Below, piece after piece: positions 24,608 to 33,485 of a DNA stretch of 51,029 nucleotides. The notes below the pieces were generated by a model. That model worked only from the letters and a program-made list of their open reading frames with translations, did not search any database and had not been told where the DNA came from. The position numbers and the translations under genes are program-made. Position 1 is the first letter of the stretch. Every line of letters starts with the position of its first letter. Source of the stretch: CAIMMJ01 sp037131955 (GTDB lineage: Bacteria > Bacteroidota > Bacteroidia > UBA4408); assembly GCA_037131955.1 (NCBI GenBank), contig JBAXQC010000013.1:1-51029 (forward strand), read 5' to 3'.

Positions 24608-25465
24608 ATGGGAAAATCAAACAAAAGGAAATTAGAAGTAGCAGTAATTTCCGATGTACACTTAGGTACTTATGGTTGCCATGCCAATGAACTGTTGCGG
24701 TACTTAAAATCCATTAAACCAGAAACATTAATTTTAAATGGCGATATTATTGATATCTGGCAATTCAGCAAACGCTATTGGCCCAAGAATCACATGAAAG
24801 TGATCAAACAACTTTCGGCGATGATGGCTAAAGGGGTAAAAATTTACTACGTTACTGGTAACCACGACGAAATGATGCGGAAGTTTGTAGGGTTTAAATT
24901 GGGGAGTTTCAAAATTGTAAACAAACTAGTTTTAAATTTGGATGGCAAAAAAGCCTGGGTTTTTCATGGTGATGTTTTTGACGTGAGTATGCAACATTCC
25001 AAATGGCTTACCAAACTTGGTTCTGTAGGCTATGATTTATTAATTTTATTGAACCGATTTATTAACTTTTTCTCTGAGAAAATGGGAAAAGGAAAAATTT
25101 CACTTTCAAAAACTATTAAGGACAGTGTAAAATCTGCAGTGAAGTTTATCAATAACTTCGAAAAAACGTGTACTGATATTGCTATTTCAGGAAACTATGA
25201 CTATGTTGTTTGTGGGCATATCCATAAACCAGAAATAAAAACAATTACCAATGAAGAAGGCTCAGTTTTATACCTAAACAGTGGAGATTGGGTAGAGAAT
25301 TTAACTGCTCTAGAATACAACCAAGGTGCTTGGAGTTTGTATAAATACCAGGAAGATATTTTTGCTCAAAATCTAAAAATGAAGGGCGTAAATAAAGCAG
25401 AGTTAACATACAACGAACTGTTTCAGGAGTTGATGATTGAACTGAAAGTTGCCAAGATAGATTAA
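24608..25465 (+). CDS. LpxH-like metallophosphoesterase (UDP-2,3-diacylglucosamine diphosphatase family)
   Basis: This 285-residue calcineurin-type phosphoesterase carries the two-metal signature in order: VISDVHLG (about residue 14), LNGDIIDIW (about 44), TGNHDEMM (about 81), VFHGDVFD (about 119) and VVCGHIHKPE (about 202). Overall it resembles the UDP-2,3-diacylglucosamine diphosphatase (LpxH) group acting on lipid A intermediates. Classical LpxH has GNRD where this has GNHD, so it may be a paralogue with a different nucleotide- or lipid-linked substrate. The next gene starts immediately after the stop (TAA then ATG), showing a tight operon with a glycosyltransferase and a glycosidase. Confidence 0.85.
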   Translation: MGKSNKRKLEVAVISDVHLGTYGCHANELLRYLKSIKPETLILNGDIIDIWQFSKRYWPKNHMKVIKQLSAMMAKGVKIYYVTGNHDEMMRKFVGFKLGSFKIVNKLVLNLDGKKAWVFHGDVFDVSMQHSKWLTKLGSVGYDLLILLNRFINFFSEKMGKGKISLSKTIKDSVKSAVKFINNFEKTCTDIAISGNYDYVVCGHIHKPEIKTITNEEGSVLYLNSGDWVENLTALEYNQGAWSLYKYQEDIFAQNLKMKGVNKAELTYNELFQELMIELKVAKID

Positions 25466-26455
25466 ATGCCAAAAATTTTATACGGAATTCAGGCTACCGG
25501 AAATGGCCACATTACAAGAGCACTAGAAATTATTCCCGAATTAAAAAAATATGGTAGTGTAGATTTGTTGTTGAGTGGAAGCCACAGCGAAATAAAAATT
25601 CCTTACGATATAAAGTATAAATTTAAAGGACTTGGATTTGTTTTTGGAAAAAATGGTGGTATAGATTATTGGAGAACTTTTTTGCAGTTTAAAGTAAAAA
25701 ATTTGAGAGAAGAAATTTCAAATTTCCCTATAGAAAAATACGATTTAGTTGTAAGCGATTTTGAACCTGTTTCTGCTTGGGCAGCACGAATAAAAAAGAT
25801 AGATTGTATCGGTTTAAGCAACCAATGTGTTACACTTCACCCTAAATCTCCAAAACCAAAAAACGTTGACTGGCTGGGGAAATTTGTTCTAGAGAATTAT
25901 GCACCAACATCGCATAATTATGGTTTGCATTTTAAATCATTTGATAAAAATATTTTTACTCCTATTATTCCAAAAGAAATAAGAAAAACTAGTGTGGAAA
26001 ACAAAAACCACATCACGGTTTATTTACCTGCTTATTCTGATAAAAAAATACTAAAAGTTTTGAAAAATATTACCGAAACGGAATTTCATATTTTTAGCAA
26101 ACATTCCAATAAAGTTTATCAAGAAAAAAATTTAAACTTTTTCCCAATTGATAAAACCTCCTTTCAAAAAAGTATGGCAGAATCAAATGGTGTTGTTTGC
26201 AATGCAGGATTTGGTGCTACTTCCGAAGCTCTCTTTTTAAATAAAAAATTATTGGTAGTGCCCATGAAAGGTCAAATAGAGCAAAAATATAATGCGGCTA
26301 TGCTGCAAAGTATGGGAGTTAAAAAAATAAAAAAATTTAAAGAAAACAAAGTGGATGAAATAACAGATTGGATAGAAAATGGAAAAAATAGTAAAGTAAA
26401 TTTCCCTGATAATGCTCAATCAATTATCTCCGTTATTGTAAATAATCACTTGTAA
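25466..26455 (+). CDS. GT-B glycosyltransferase (MurG-like, MJ1255-type family)
   Basis: This 329-residue protein looks like a GT-B enzyme of the MJ1255/VC2487 type. The start ILYGIQATGNGHITRALEII holds the acceptor-loop motif GNGH near residue 12, as in MurG and diacylglycerol glycosyltransferases. The donor-site end includes VVCNAGFGATSEALFLNKK and VVPMKGQIEQKYNA (about residues 248-278), typical of nucleotide-sugar binding. No signal or membrane helix is apparent, so it is cytoplasmic or peripherally bound. It lies between the phosphoesterase (zero-base gap) and the glycosidase (6-base gap). A lipid-linked sugar is a plausible product by context. Confidence 0.82.
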   Translation: MPKILYGIQATGNGHITRALEIIPELKKYGSVDLLLSGSHSEIKIPYDIKYKFKGLGFVFGKNGGIDYWRTFLQFKVKNLREEISNFPIEKYDLVVSDFEPVSAWAARIKKIDCIGLSNQCVTLHPKSPKPKNVDWLGKFVLENYAPTSHNYGLHFKSFDKNIFTPIIPKEIRKTSVENKNHITVYLPAYSDKKILKVLKNITETEFHIFSKHSNKVYQEKNLNFFPIDKTSFQKSMAESNGVVCNAGFGATSEALFLNKKLLVVPMKGQIEQKYNAAMLQSMGVKKIKKFKENKVDEITDWIENGKNSKVNFPDNAQSIISVIVNNHL

Positions 26456-26461
26456 AATCAC

Positions 26462-27826
26462 ATGAATTTTGAAGACAAAGAATTTAATGATTTATTAAAA
26501 ACAACTGGTGCAAATTTCAATTGGGGAGTTTCCTCTTCGGCCTTGCAAACAGAAGGCTCGCATGATTCCGAAGGGAAAGGGTTATCTATTTGGGATGTTT
26601 TTTCTAAACAAAAAAAGAAAATAAATAATGGTCATCACCCTTTTATTGCTGCCGATTTTTACAACAACTACAAAACCGATATTGATTTAATTGCTGATTT
26701 AAAAATTCCAAACTTTAGAACATCTATTAGTTGGCCAAGAATTTTTCCAACAGGAAGTGGTAAAATTAATCAAGAAGGAGTAGATTTTTACAACAGGATG
26801 TTTGATTATTGTTTAGCTAAAAATATTACTCCGTGGATTACTTTATACCATTGGGACTTACCTTATAAACTGGAACAAAATGGAGGTTGGAAAAACAGAG
26901 AAATAGTAAACCATTTTGTAGATTATGTTGCAACCTGTGCAGATTTGTTTGGTGACAGAATTGTAAATTGGATGGTATTAAATGAACCAATTGTTTTTAC
27001 AGGGGCGGGTTATTTTTTGGGGGTTCATGCTCCCGGTAAAAAGGGATTAAAAAATTTTCTTCCTGCATTGCATCATGCAGCTATATGCCAGGCACAAGGG
27101 ATACGAGTACTTAAAAGTCAACTAAAAAATTCCAATGTTGGAACTACATTTTCATTTTCGCACATAGAATCACATAGCGAAAAGGAAAGGGATAGAAAAG
27201 CTGCATTAAAGGCAGATGCCCTAGTAAACAGATTGTTTATTGAACCTTTATTAGGTTATGGATATCCAGTGAAAGAAATTCCGTTTTTGCGAAGTATAGA
27301 TAATTACATGATGGCTGGCGATGAAAAATTATTGTTTCAAATCCCGGATTTTGTAGGAGTTCAAAATTACACCAAAGAGGTAGTGCAACATTCTTTTTTT
27401 ACTCCCTATTTAAACGCCAAAATTATACCTGCAAATAAAAGAAACGTTCCAATAACCACCATGCAATGGGAAATTTATCCAGAGTCAATTTATAGGATTT
27501 TAAAAAAAGTGGCCGATTATAAATTAATAAAATCTATTGTTGTTACAGAAAATGGTGCCTCCTTTGCAGACGAAATAGTTAATGGAAAAATTAAGGATCA
27601 TCAAAGAATACACTTTTTAAAAAATTATTTGAGCATGTGCCTTAAAGCAAAAGCAGAAGGTGTTCCTTTAGACGGTTATTTTGTTTGGTCGGCAACAGAT
27701 AATTTTGAGTGGGCAGAAGGTTATTATCCAACATTTGGATTAATACATGTTGACTTTGAAACTCAAAATAGAATAGTTAAGGAATCTGGATTTTGGTACA
27801 AAAATGTTATCACAAAATCTTCATAA
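26462..27826 (+). CDS. glycoside hydrolase family 1 beta-glycosidase
   Basis: This 454-residue protein is a family 1 beta-glycosidase (TIM barrel, retaining). The N-terminal signature FNWGVSSSALQTEGSHDSEG is present. The acid/base Glu175 is in WMVLNEP and the nucleophile Glu363 in VVTENGAS. Aglycone and sugar-site residues occur in LYHWDLPYKLEQNGGW and WSATDNFEWAEGY. It has no signal peptide, so it acts in the cytoplasm. Family members split beta-glucosides or beta-galactosides, and some transfer sugars between glycolipids. Close linkage with an LpxH-like enzyme and a glycosyltransferase makes a role in a glycolipid or glycoconjugate cycle worth considering over simple sugar use. Length is normal. 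Confidence 0.94.
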   Translation: MNFEDKEFNDLLKTTGANFNWGVSSSALQTEGSHDSEGKGLSIWDVFSKQKKKINNGHHPFIAADFYNNYKTDIDLIADLKIPNFRTSISWPRIFPTGSGKINQEGVDFYNRMFDYCLAKNITPWITLYHWDLPYKLEQNGGWKNREIVNHFVDYVATCADLFGDRIVNWMVLNEPIVFTGAGYFLGVHAPGKKGLKNFLPALHHAAICQAQGIRVLKSQLKNSNVGTTFSFSHIESHSEKERDRKAALKADALVNRLFIEPLLGYGYPVKEIPFLRSIDNYMMAGDEKLLFQIPDFVGVQNYTKEVVQHSFFTPYLNAKIIPANKRNVPITTMQWEIYPESIYRILKKVADYKLIKSIVVTENGASFADEIVNGKIKDHQRIHFLKNYLSMCLKAKAEGVPLDGYFVWSATDNFEWAEGYYPTFGLIHVDFETQNRIVKESGFWYKNVITKSS

Positions 27827-28018
27827 AATAGTCGTGAAATTTTATTGTTATGCATATAATTTTTCTTATTCACCTTTAATTTTTCCTGGTTGATTTTTGG
27901 AAAGAGTTTTAGGTTTTTTCACCCACTCAAATAATTGATATTAATAATTAATTAACATTTACTTAACCTAAAGAGAAGATTCTAAAAATTTAGAAATATA
28001 GTTTCGCAAAAAAAAATT

Positions 28019-29140
28019 ATGAAACAAATTTTTACTTCAATAGTACTCTTAATATCTTCTCTTTCCTTTGCTCAAAACGGGCTTGAGAACATTATTGTAG
28101 AAAAATATTACAAGTCTTCTGCTCTTGATACTGTTGCCAATGCAGATGGAGGAGTATTGCCTGTTGGTTCGGTAACCTATAGAATTTATGCCGACCTATT
28201 GCCAGGGTACACGTTTCAGGCAGGTTATGGGATAGACAGAAAACCCGCAGGAATTATTAGCGCTGGTGACCACGAACTAAGAATTTCAACTTCAACAAAA
28301 TTTTTTAACCATGAAGTTAGAGGAAATACTTCACCCACTTACACAAAAAATCACGCTAAAACAAACACGGTAATGCTTGATTCTTGGTTGTCTGGAGGTG
28401 CTGCTTGTGCGGGTAATTTTGGAATTCTAAAAAGTGAAGACGACAGTATTATGACTGTTGTCAATATTGATAATATCTTAATGAACGCCGATACAAGTTG
28501 CGGCATCCCATTAAACCAACAAGATGGATTAATTGCTGGTTCGCCTCAGAGCGTAACTTTTCTTGGATTAGATTCAGAAATTGCAATTCTTGGTAGTGAA
28601 AATGTAGGACCAAACGGACAACTTATTTCAACGTACAATGGCTCTTGGGCTGTTTTAGGTGGAGCAGTTGGACCAGACAGTCTCAGCAATAAAGTAATAA
28701 TTGGACAATTTACAACAGATGGTATTTTTTCTTTTGAATTAAACATTCAAATAGGAACTCCAAATGGAGATGTTCAGAACTACGTAGCTAAAAATCCAAT
28801 GCCTGACGAAATTTTATTGGAGAGTTTAACTTATACTGCCATTCCAGATTCTACTTCGTCTGCATTTACAAAATACAGTAATTCTGCTACTAGCAGTATT
28901 TTGTTGTACCCTAACCCAGTGAAAGATTTTTTCTATATTCAGTTGCTAGAAAATAAAAAATTAAGCAATGCAGTTGCTACATTGTTCTCATCAGAGGGGA
29001 GAGTAGTAAAAACAATTAAATACGAAACCTTTAATAACGCTGAATTATATAAAATAGATTCTTCAGAATTGTCTGATGGCATCTATTTTTTAGAAATAAA
29101 AGCAGATAACTTTATCTCTAGATCAAAAATTATTAAATAA
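28019..29140 (+). CDS. T9SS-secreted LENIIVEKYY-family protein (A)
   Basis: This 373-residue protein has a signal peptide (MKQIFTSIVLLISSLSFAQ). A domain of about 260 residues follows, opening NGLENIIVEKYYKSS and containing GGVLPVGSVTYRIYADLLPG, then NTVMLDSWLSGGAACAGNFG, a DGLIAG segment, and a close with NKVIIGQFTTDGIFSFELN and YVAKNP. The end (about 295-373) is a T9SS sorting domain: LLYPNPVKDFFYIQL to ISRSKIIK. I do not recognise the first domain; three more full copies lie in the window. It could bind a ligand or form surface fibres, which is only a guess. A TAGTTTCG element lies close upstream. Confidence 0.8.
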   Translation: MKQIFTSIVLLISSLSFAQNGLENIIVEKYYKSSALDTVANADGGVLPVGSVTYRIYADLLPGYTFQAGYGIDRKPAGIISAGDHELRISTSTKFFNHEVRGNTSPTYTKNHAKTNTVMLDSWLSGGAACAGNFGILKSEDDSIMTVVNIDNILMNADTSCGIPLNQQDGLIAGSPQSVTFLGLDSEIAILGSENVGPNGQLISTYNGSWAVLGGAVGPDSLSNKVIIGQFTTDGIFSFELNIQIGTPNGDVQNYVAKNPMPDEILLESLTYTAIPDSTSSAFTKYSNSATSSILLYPNPVKDFFYIQLLENKKLSNAVATLFSSEGRVVKTIKYETFNNAELYKIDSSELSDGIYFLEIKADNFISRSKIIK

Positions 29141-29256
29141 CATAAATCCAAAATTAAACCTAACAAAGCCATTCTTTAATAATAATTTCTTAACGTGTGC
29201 TTTGATTTAAACAATTGTTAAAAAAATACTTTTACAAAAAAATAAAATTCTATAAA

Positions 29257-30363
29257 ATGAAAAAAATATTCTTGTTCATCAGCTCTTGTCTTCTAATCTC
29301 TTCTTCATTTGCCCAAAATGGATTAGAAAATATTATTGTAGAAAAATATTACATATCTAATGCAAACGATGCAAATGCAGATGCTATTGGCGGTGTCTTG
29401 CCTGTTGGTTCTGTAACGTATAGAATTTATGTTGACATGCTGCCAGGTTATACGTTTCAAGCAGCTTATGGTCTTACAGGACACGAATTAAGAATGGAAA
29501 CTACCACTTTGTTTTTTAATAACATGGATTTTGGAAATACAACTCCTACATTTAGCAAAAGTCAAGCAGCAAACAATACGGTAATGTTAGACTCTTGGTT
29601 ATCTGTGGGTGCTGCGTGCAGCGGCAACTTTGGCGTATTAAAAACCGAAGACAATGGTCTTTTAACCAATATAAATGATTGCAGTGGTTGTGGACCAGTT
29701 TCACAGGTTCTGTTGGGCAACGACCCAGAGGCTGGAATTCCATTAACAGCTCAAGACGGACTTATTGCAGGAACACCATTATCAGTTACTCTTGTGGGCT
29801 TTGGAACAGCAGTTAATGTTTTTGGAATTGAATCTGTAGGAAATTTACTCAGTACAGACAACGCTTCTTGGGCAGCACTGGGCGGTGCACAAGGACCAGA
29901 TGCAGCAAGCAATAAAGTATTAATTGCACAAATTACCACTGATGGTGTATTTAGTTTTAAATTAAACATACAATTAGGAACACCAAGCGGAGGAGTAGAA
30001 AAGTATGTGGCAGAAAATCCAACTGGCGACCTAATTCAACTAAGTTCTTTAATCTATAATTCTTCAGTTCTAACCAATCTTAATTTAGAGAAAAAAATTA
30101 ACCCATCTACCATATTTAAAATTTATCCAAATCCTATACAAAATGATTTTTCTGTTGAAATAGAATCAAAAGAAAAGTTTTCAAAAAACAATACCATAAC
30201 TATTTCTACAATAGAGGGGGCAACAATTTACTCAAAAGAGTTTGAAGTAAATTCTGAAATACAAACTGAGCAAATAGATTTTAATAAATTCTCTAAAGGT
30301 GTTTATGTAATAAAACTAAATCTTGGGGGAGTAATAAGCACAAAAAAATTAATTAAAATTTAA
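29257..30363 (+). CDS. T9SS-secreted LENIIVEKYY-family protein (B)
   Basis: Read from the ATG at 29257 this is a 368-residue protein with signal peptide MKKIFLFISSCLLISSSFAQ. A TTG 14 codons earlier is open but would spoil the signal peptide. The domain NGLENIIVEKYYISN, GGVLPVGSVTYRIYVDMLPG, NTVMLDSWLSVGAACSGNFG, DGLIAGTPLSVTL and KVLIAQITTDGVFSFKLN runs parallel to protein A, with an inserted Cys-containing piece (INDCSGCGPVSQ). The T9SS domain (FKIYPNPIQNDFSVEI to STKKLIKI) closes it. It follows protein A by 116 bases and precedes the TonB receptor by 27, so it may share the receptor's transcript. Confidence 0.8.
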   Translation: MKKIFLFISSCLLISSSFAQNGLENIIVEKYYISNANDANADAIGGVLPVGSVTYRIYVDMLPGYTFQAAYGLTGHELRMETTTLFFNNMDFGNTTPTFSKSQAANNTVMLDSWLSVGAACSGNFGVLKTEDNGLLTNINDCSGCGPVSQVLLGNDPEAGIPLTAQDGLIAGTPLSVTLVGFGTAVNVFGIESVGNLLSTDNASWAALGGAQGPDAASNKVLIAQITTDGVFSFKLNIQLGTPSGGVEKYVAENPTGDLIQLSSLIYNSSVLTNLNLEKKINPSTIFKIYPNPIQNDFSVEIESKEKFSKNNTITISTIEGATIYSKEFEVNSEIQTEQIDFNKFSKGVYVIKLNLGGVISTKKLIKI

Positions 30364-30390
30364 GTTTAATTTAATTTACTCTCTAGTAAA

Positions 30391-33300
30391 GTGCTACTTT
30401 TCAATTATAAGAAATTTGTTTTTCTTACCTGTTTCTTTTTATTTATAGCCCAATTTTCTTTTTCTCAAGGAATAATTAGAGGAAAAGTAACCGACGAAAA
30501 TGGTGAATCGGTAATTGGTGGTATTGTTAGCCTAAAATCTAATAAATTAAAGGCTGCCTCCACAGATTTAGACGGTAATTTCTCTTTAAAAATTGAAGAC
30601 ACAACAAATGTTGTAATTGTAATTTCGGTTTTAGGTCACCAAACAATTGAAGAAAAAATAACACTAAAAAAAGGCGAAGTTTTAATTAAAAATTTTGATG
30701 TAAAACCCATATCAAAAGAAATAAAAGAAGTGGTAATTGAAGCTAAAGTTAACAAAGCAAGGGATTTTTACATGGAAAAGATGAAAATTAATTCTTCTAC
30801 CACCATCGATTTTATTTCTTCCGAAACCATTAAAAAGACGGGTGATGCAAATGTTTCAGCAGCTGTAGCCAGAGTTTCAGGTGTTTCTACAAATGGTTCG
30901 TTTATTACCGTTAGGGGAATTGGCGACAGGTATGTAAAAACCTTAATAAATGGTTCACTTATTCCAACTTTAGATCCTCTGACCAACAATATTAAACTAG
31001 ATTTATTTCCTGCTAGCTTAATAGACAATCTTTTTATCACAAAAACTGCCAGTGCCGATTTGCCATCTGATTTTAGCGGTGCTTTAATTTCTATCGAAAC
31101 TAAGGATTTCCCGGATAAGTTAACCGTAAACATAGAAACTACTTTTGGTTACAATGCTCAATCTACATTTAAAAACTATGTTTCTAGCCAACACAGTTCT
31201 ACAGAATGGTTGGGCTTTGATAGCGATTTAAGAGACATAAATCACAATGGATATAAAAAATTCCAAAACGATCCATCCGTCTATCAACAAATGCAGGTGC
31301 TTGGTTTAGGCGATTATTATGCCTCAATAGGTGTAGATAAAAATGTAAATTTTACGGATGATTACTATAAGTTGGGCCTGATTCAATTGGGCTTAATGAA
31401 ATCGGGCGAAATTAACGACCCAGTTGCTTATGAAAGGGCAAAAGCTGAGTTTAATAAAGACAACATAAACAGAAACAATGCTTTTAAAGCAATCAACCAG
31501 CAAGTAGCAGATTTTGGTCAATCTTTACCCAACAATTGGAATTTAGTAAACAGAAAAGCACCCTTAAATTTCTCTCAAAGTTTTACCATAGGAAACCAAA
31601 TTAATTTATTTAACAGACCATTGGGCGTTATTGCAGGATTCAGGTATTCAAGTTCAGTATTGTATGATCCACTTTCTAAGTTAAATAGAGTTCAACAATT
31701 AGATTCTACAGGTATAATTGGATACGATATACAAGCAGATCAAAAAACAACTAGAGAAACTAATGGTTGGAATGCATTGGTTCAACTCTCTTATAAAATT
31801 AAATCTAACCACAGTGTATCGTTTATATTTATGCCAAATATTATAGGCACAAACAATATTAGGCAAAGTTTTGATACGGTAAACGGAGTATTCAACTTGG
31901 TAAGCAAAGACCAATTTTATGAGCAAAGAAGGCAATTTGTTTACCAAGCTAAATCGCAACATTTTTTTCCTAGAATAAATTCAAAATTAGATTTTAATGT
32001 TTCCTATACCAACGGTAAAAGTGTTGCACCAGATTTTAAAAATTTGCAGTATGGTTTGGGGGCAAACGGTTCAATTGCTATTGGAGGAACTTTGCCTGTA
32101 AAAAGATTCTACAGATACCTAACTGATGATTTGCTAGATACAAGGTTAAAATTTGAAATACCACTTTTTGAAAAAGAAAATTTAAGTAGAAAATTAAAAC
32201 TTGGTGGCTCTTACATGCAAAGTATAAAAGAAAGTCGTCAATACGAATATTTCTTGGCTGGTGGTGGTGGCTATAGCTCTCCTATTCCCTTAATTGAAGA
32301 CAATTTAGATAAACTTTTTGCTGCTCAGGAATTTGGATTTCAAACCTACACCAATTCAAGTGGGCAAGAAGAACTTACCATTAATACCACTTATTCTAGA
32401 GTTAATCTAGACAGTTACCATACAGTTGGACATAATAAAGTATTTTCTGGGTTTGCATTGTATGATTTTACAATAATTCCAAAGCTAAAACTATCCTCAG
32501 GAATTAGAGCAGAAAGAACAGATATTTTTGTGGATGTTTTCAAATTCGATTCATTAGGTTATGCGGCTTTTGATGAGAGAAGATTTCAACCTGGAGAACC
32601 ATTTATGGTTAATCCTGGAATTGTTAAACAATGGAATTTTTTGCCCAGTGCAAACCTCATTTATAAATTAAAAACGGATGAATCTGCCCCTACAAATATA
32701 AGACTTGGATACAGCAAAACTATTGCTCGGCCAAGCGTTAGAGAGCTAACAGAAACTTTTATTTACGATTACGAATTTAGAAATTATATTTTTGGAAATT
32801 CCAGTTTAAAAACGGTAGATATTCATAATTTCGATGTTAGATTTGAATCCTACTTTAAATCTGGAGATAATGTTTCGGTTAGTTTGTTTTACAAAAAGTT
32901 TTTCAATCACATAGAGCTGGTTCAAACAACACAAGGGTTTAGTTGGCAAAATGCGGACGAATCAGAAGTGAAAGGAATTGAGATTGACGCACGAAAAAAA
33001 ATAGTTAAAGGCTTAGATTTTAGAGCAAATTTAACATTCACAAATTCTGTAACGTCTATTATTCAAAAAAATTTAGAGGTTAAAAGTGGAGTAAAAAAAG
33101 AAGTTTTAATAGATACAATTTCAAGAACAATGTCGGGGCAAGCACCTTATGTGCTCAATGGAATTTTAAGCTATAATTTTGATTCCTTAGGATTGGTTTT
33201 AACAGCTTCTTACAATGTTCAAGGACCAAGATTGGCAATTGCAACATCGCAACCAGATCTAATTCCTGATGTGTATGAAATGCCTCGTCACCTTTTTGAT

Positions 33301-33471
33301 TTTAAAGTTTCAAAAACCTTAGGCAAGTATTTTGTGGTAAGTGCAACCGTAAAAGATATTTTTAATGCTCCAATACGCAGATCTTATAAATACAAAGAAG
33401 GATATTTAGTAGATTTTGATTCCTACAGATTTGGTACTAATTATTATGTTTCTCTTGCATATAGATTTTAA
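30391..33471 (+). CDS. TonB-dependent outer-membrane receptor
   Basis: This 1026-residue protein is a TonB-dependent receptor with a GTG start; no in-frame ATG occurs before mature sequence. A signal peptide ends at FSFSQ. A carboxypeptidase-like regulatory domain follows (GIIRGKVTDENGESVIGG, about 27-110). Then comes a plug domain with INSSTTIDFISSETIKKTGD, ITVRGIGDRYVKTLING and TKTASADLPSDFSGALI. A large barrel ends in YVSLAYRF with the terminal aromatic. No SusD-like partner lies beside it. It is flanked by LENIIVEKYY-family genes on both sides with gaps of 27 and 14 bases, so those secreted proteins may present its ligand. The substrate is unknown. Confidence 0.92.
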   Translation: MLLFNYKKFVFLTCFFLFIAQFSFSQGIIRGKVTDENGESVIGGIVSLKSNKLKAASTDLDGNFSLKIEDTTNVVIVISVLGHQTIEEKITLKKGEVLIKNFDVKPISKEIKEVVIEAKVNKARDFYMEKMKINSSTTIDFISSETIKKTGDANVSAAVARVSGVSTNGSFITVRGIGDRYVKTLINGSLIPTLDPLTNNIKLDLFPASLIDNLFITKTASADLPSDFSGALISIETKDFPDKLTVNIETTFGYNAQSTFKNYVSSQHSSTEWLGFDSDLRDINHNGYKKFQNDPSVYQQMQVLGLGDYYASIGVDKNVNFTDDYYKLGLIQLGLMKSGEINDPVAYERAKAEFNKDNINRNNAFKAINQQVADFGQSLPNNWNLVNRKAPLNFSQSFTIGNQINLFNRPLGVIAGFRYSSSVLYDPLSKLNRVQQLDSTGIIGYDIQADQKTTRETNGWNALVQLSYKIKSNHSVSFIFMPNIIGTNNIRQSFDTVNGVFNLVSKDQFYEQRRQFVYQAKSQHFFPRINSKLDFNVSYTNGKSVAPDFKNLQYGLGANGSIAIGGTLPVKRFYRYLTDDLLDTRLKFEIPLFEKENLSRKLKLGGSYMQSIKESRQYEYFLAGGGGYSSPIPLIEDNLDKLFAAQEFGFQTYTNSSGQEELTINTTYSRVNLDSYHTVGHNKVFSGFALYDFTIIPKLKLSSGIRAERTDIFVDVFKFDSLGYAAFDERRFQPGEPFMVNPGIVKQWNFLPSANLIYKLKTDESAPTNIRLGYSKTIARPSVRELTETFIYDYEFRNYIFGNSSLKTVDIHNFDVRFESYFKSGDNVSVSLFYKKFFNHIELVQTTQGFSWQNADESEVKGIEIDARKKIVKGLDFRANLTFTNSVTSIIQKNLEVKSGVKKEVLIDTISRTMSGQAPYVLNGILSYNFDSLGLVLTASYNVQGPRLAIATSQPDLIPDVYEMPRHLFDFKVSKTLGKYFVVSATVKDIFNAPIRRSYKYKEGYLVDFDSYRFGTNYYVSLAYRF

Positions 33472-33485
33472 AATAATTTGAACCA

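Noticed and set aside
29215..29256. TTG start giving a 14-residue N-terminal extension to family protein B
   Set aside because: The ATG at 29257 begins a standard signal peptide that aligns with the paralogues. The extension is Lys/Tyr/Phe-rich and would disrupt it.
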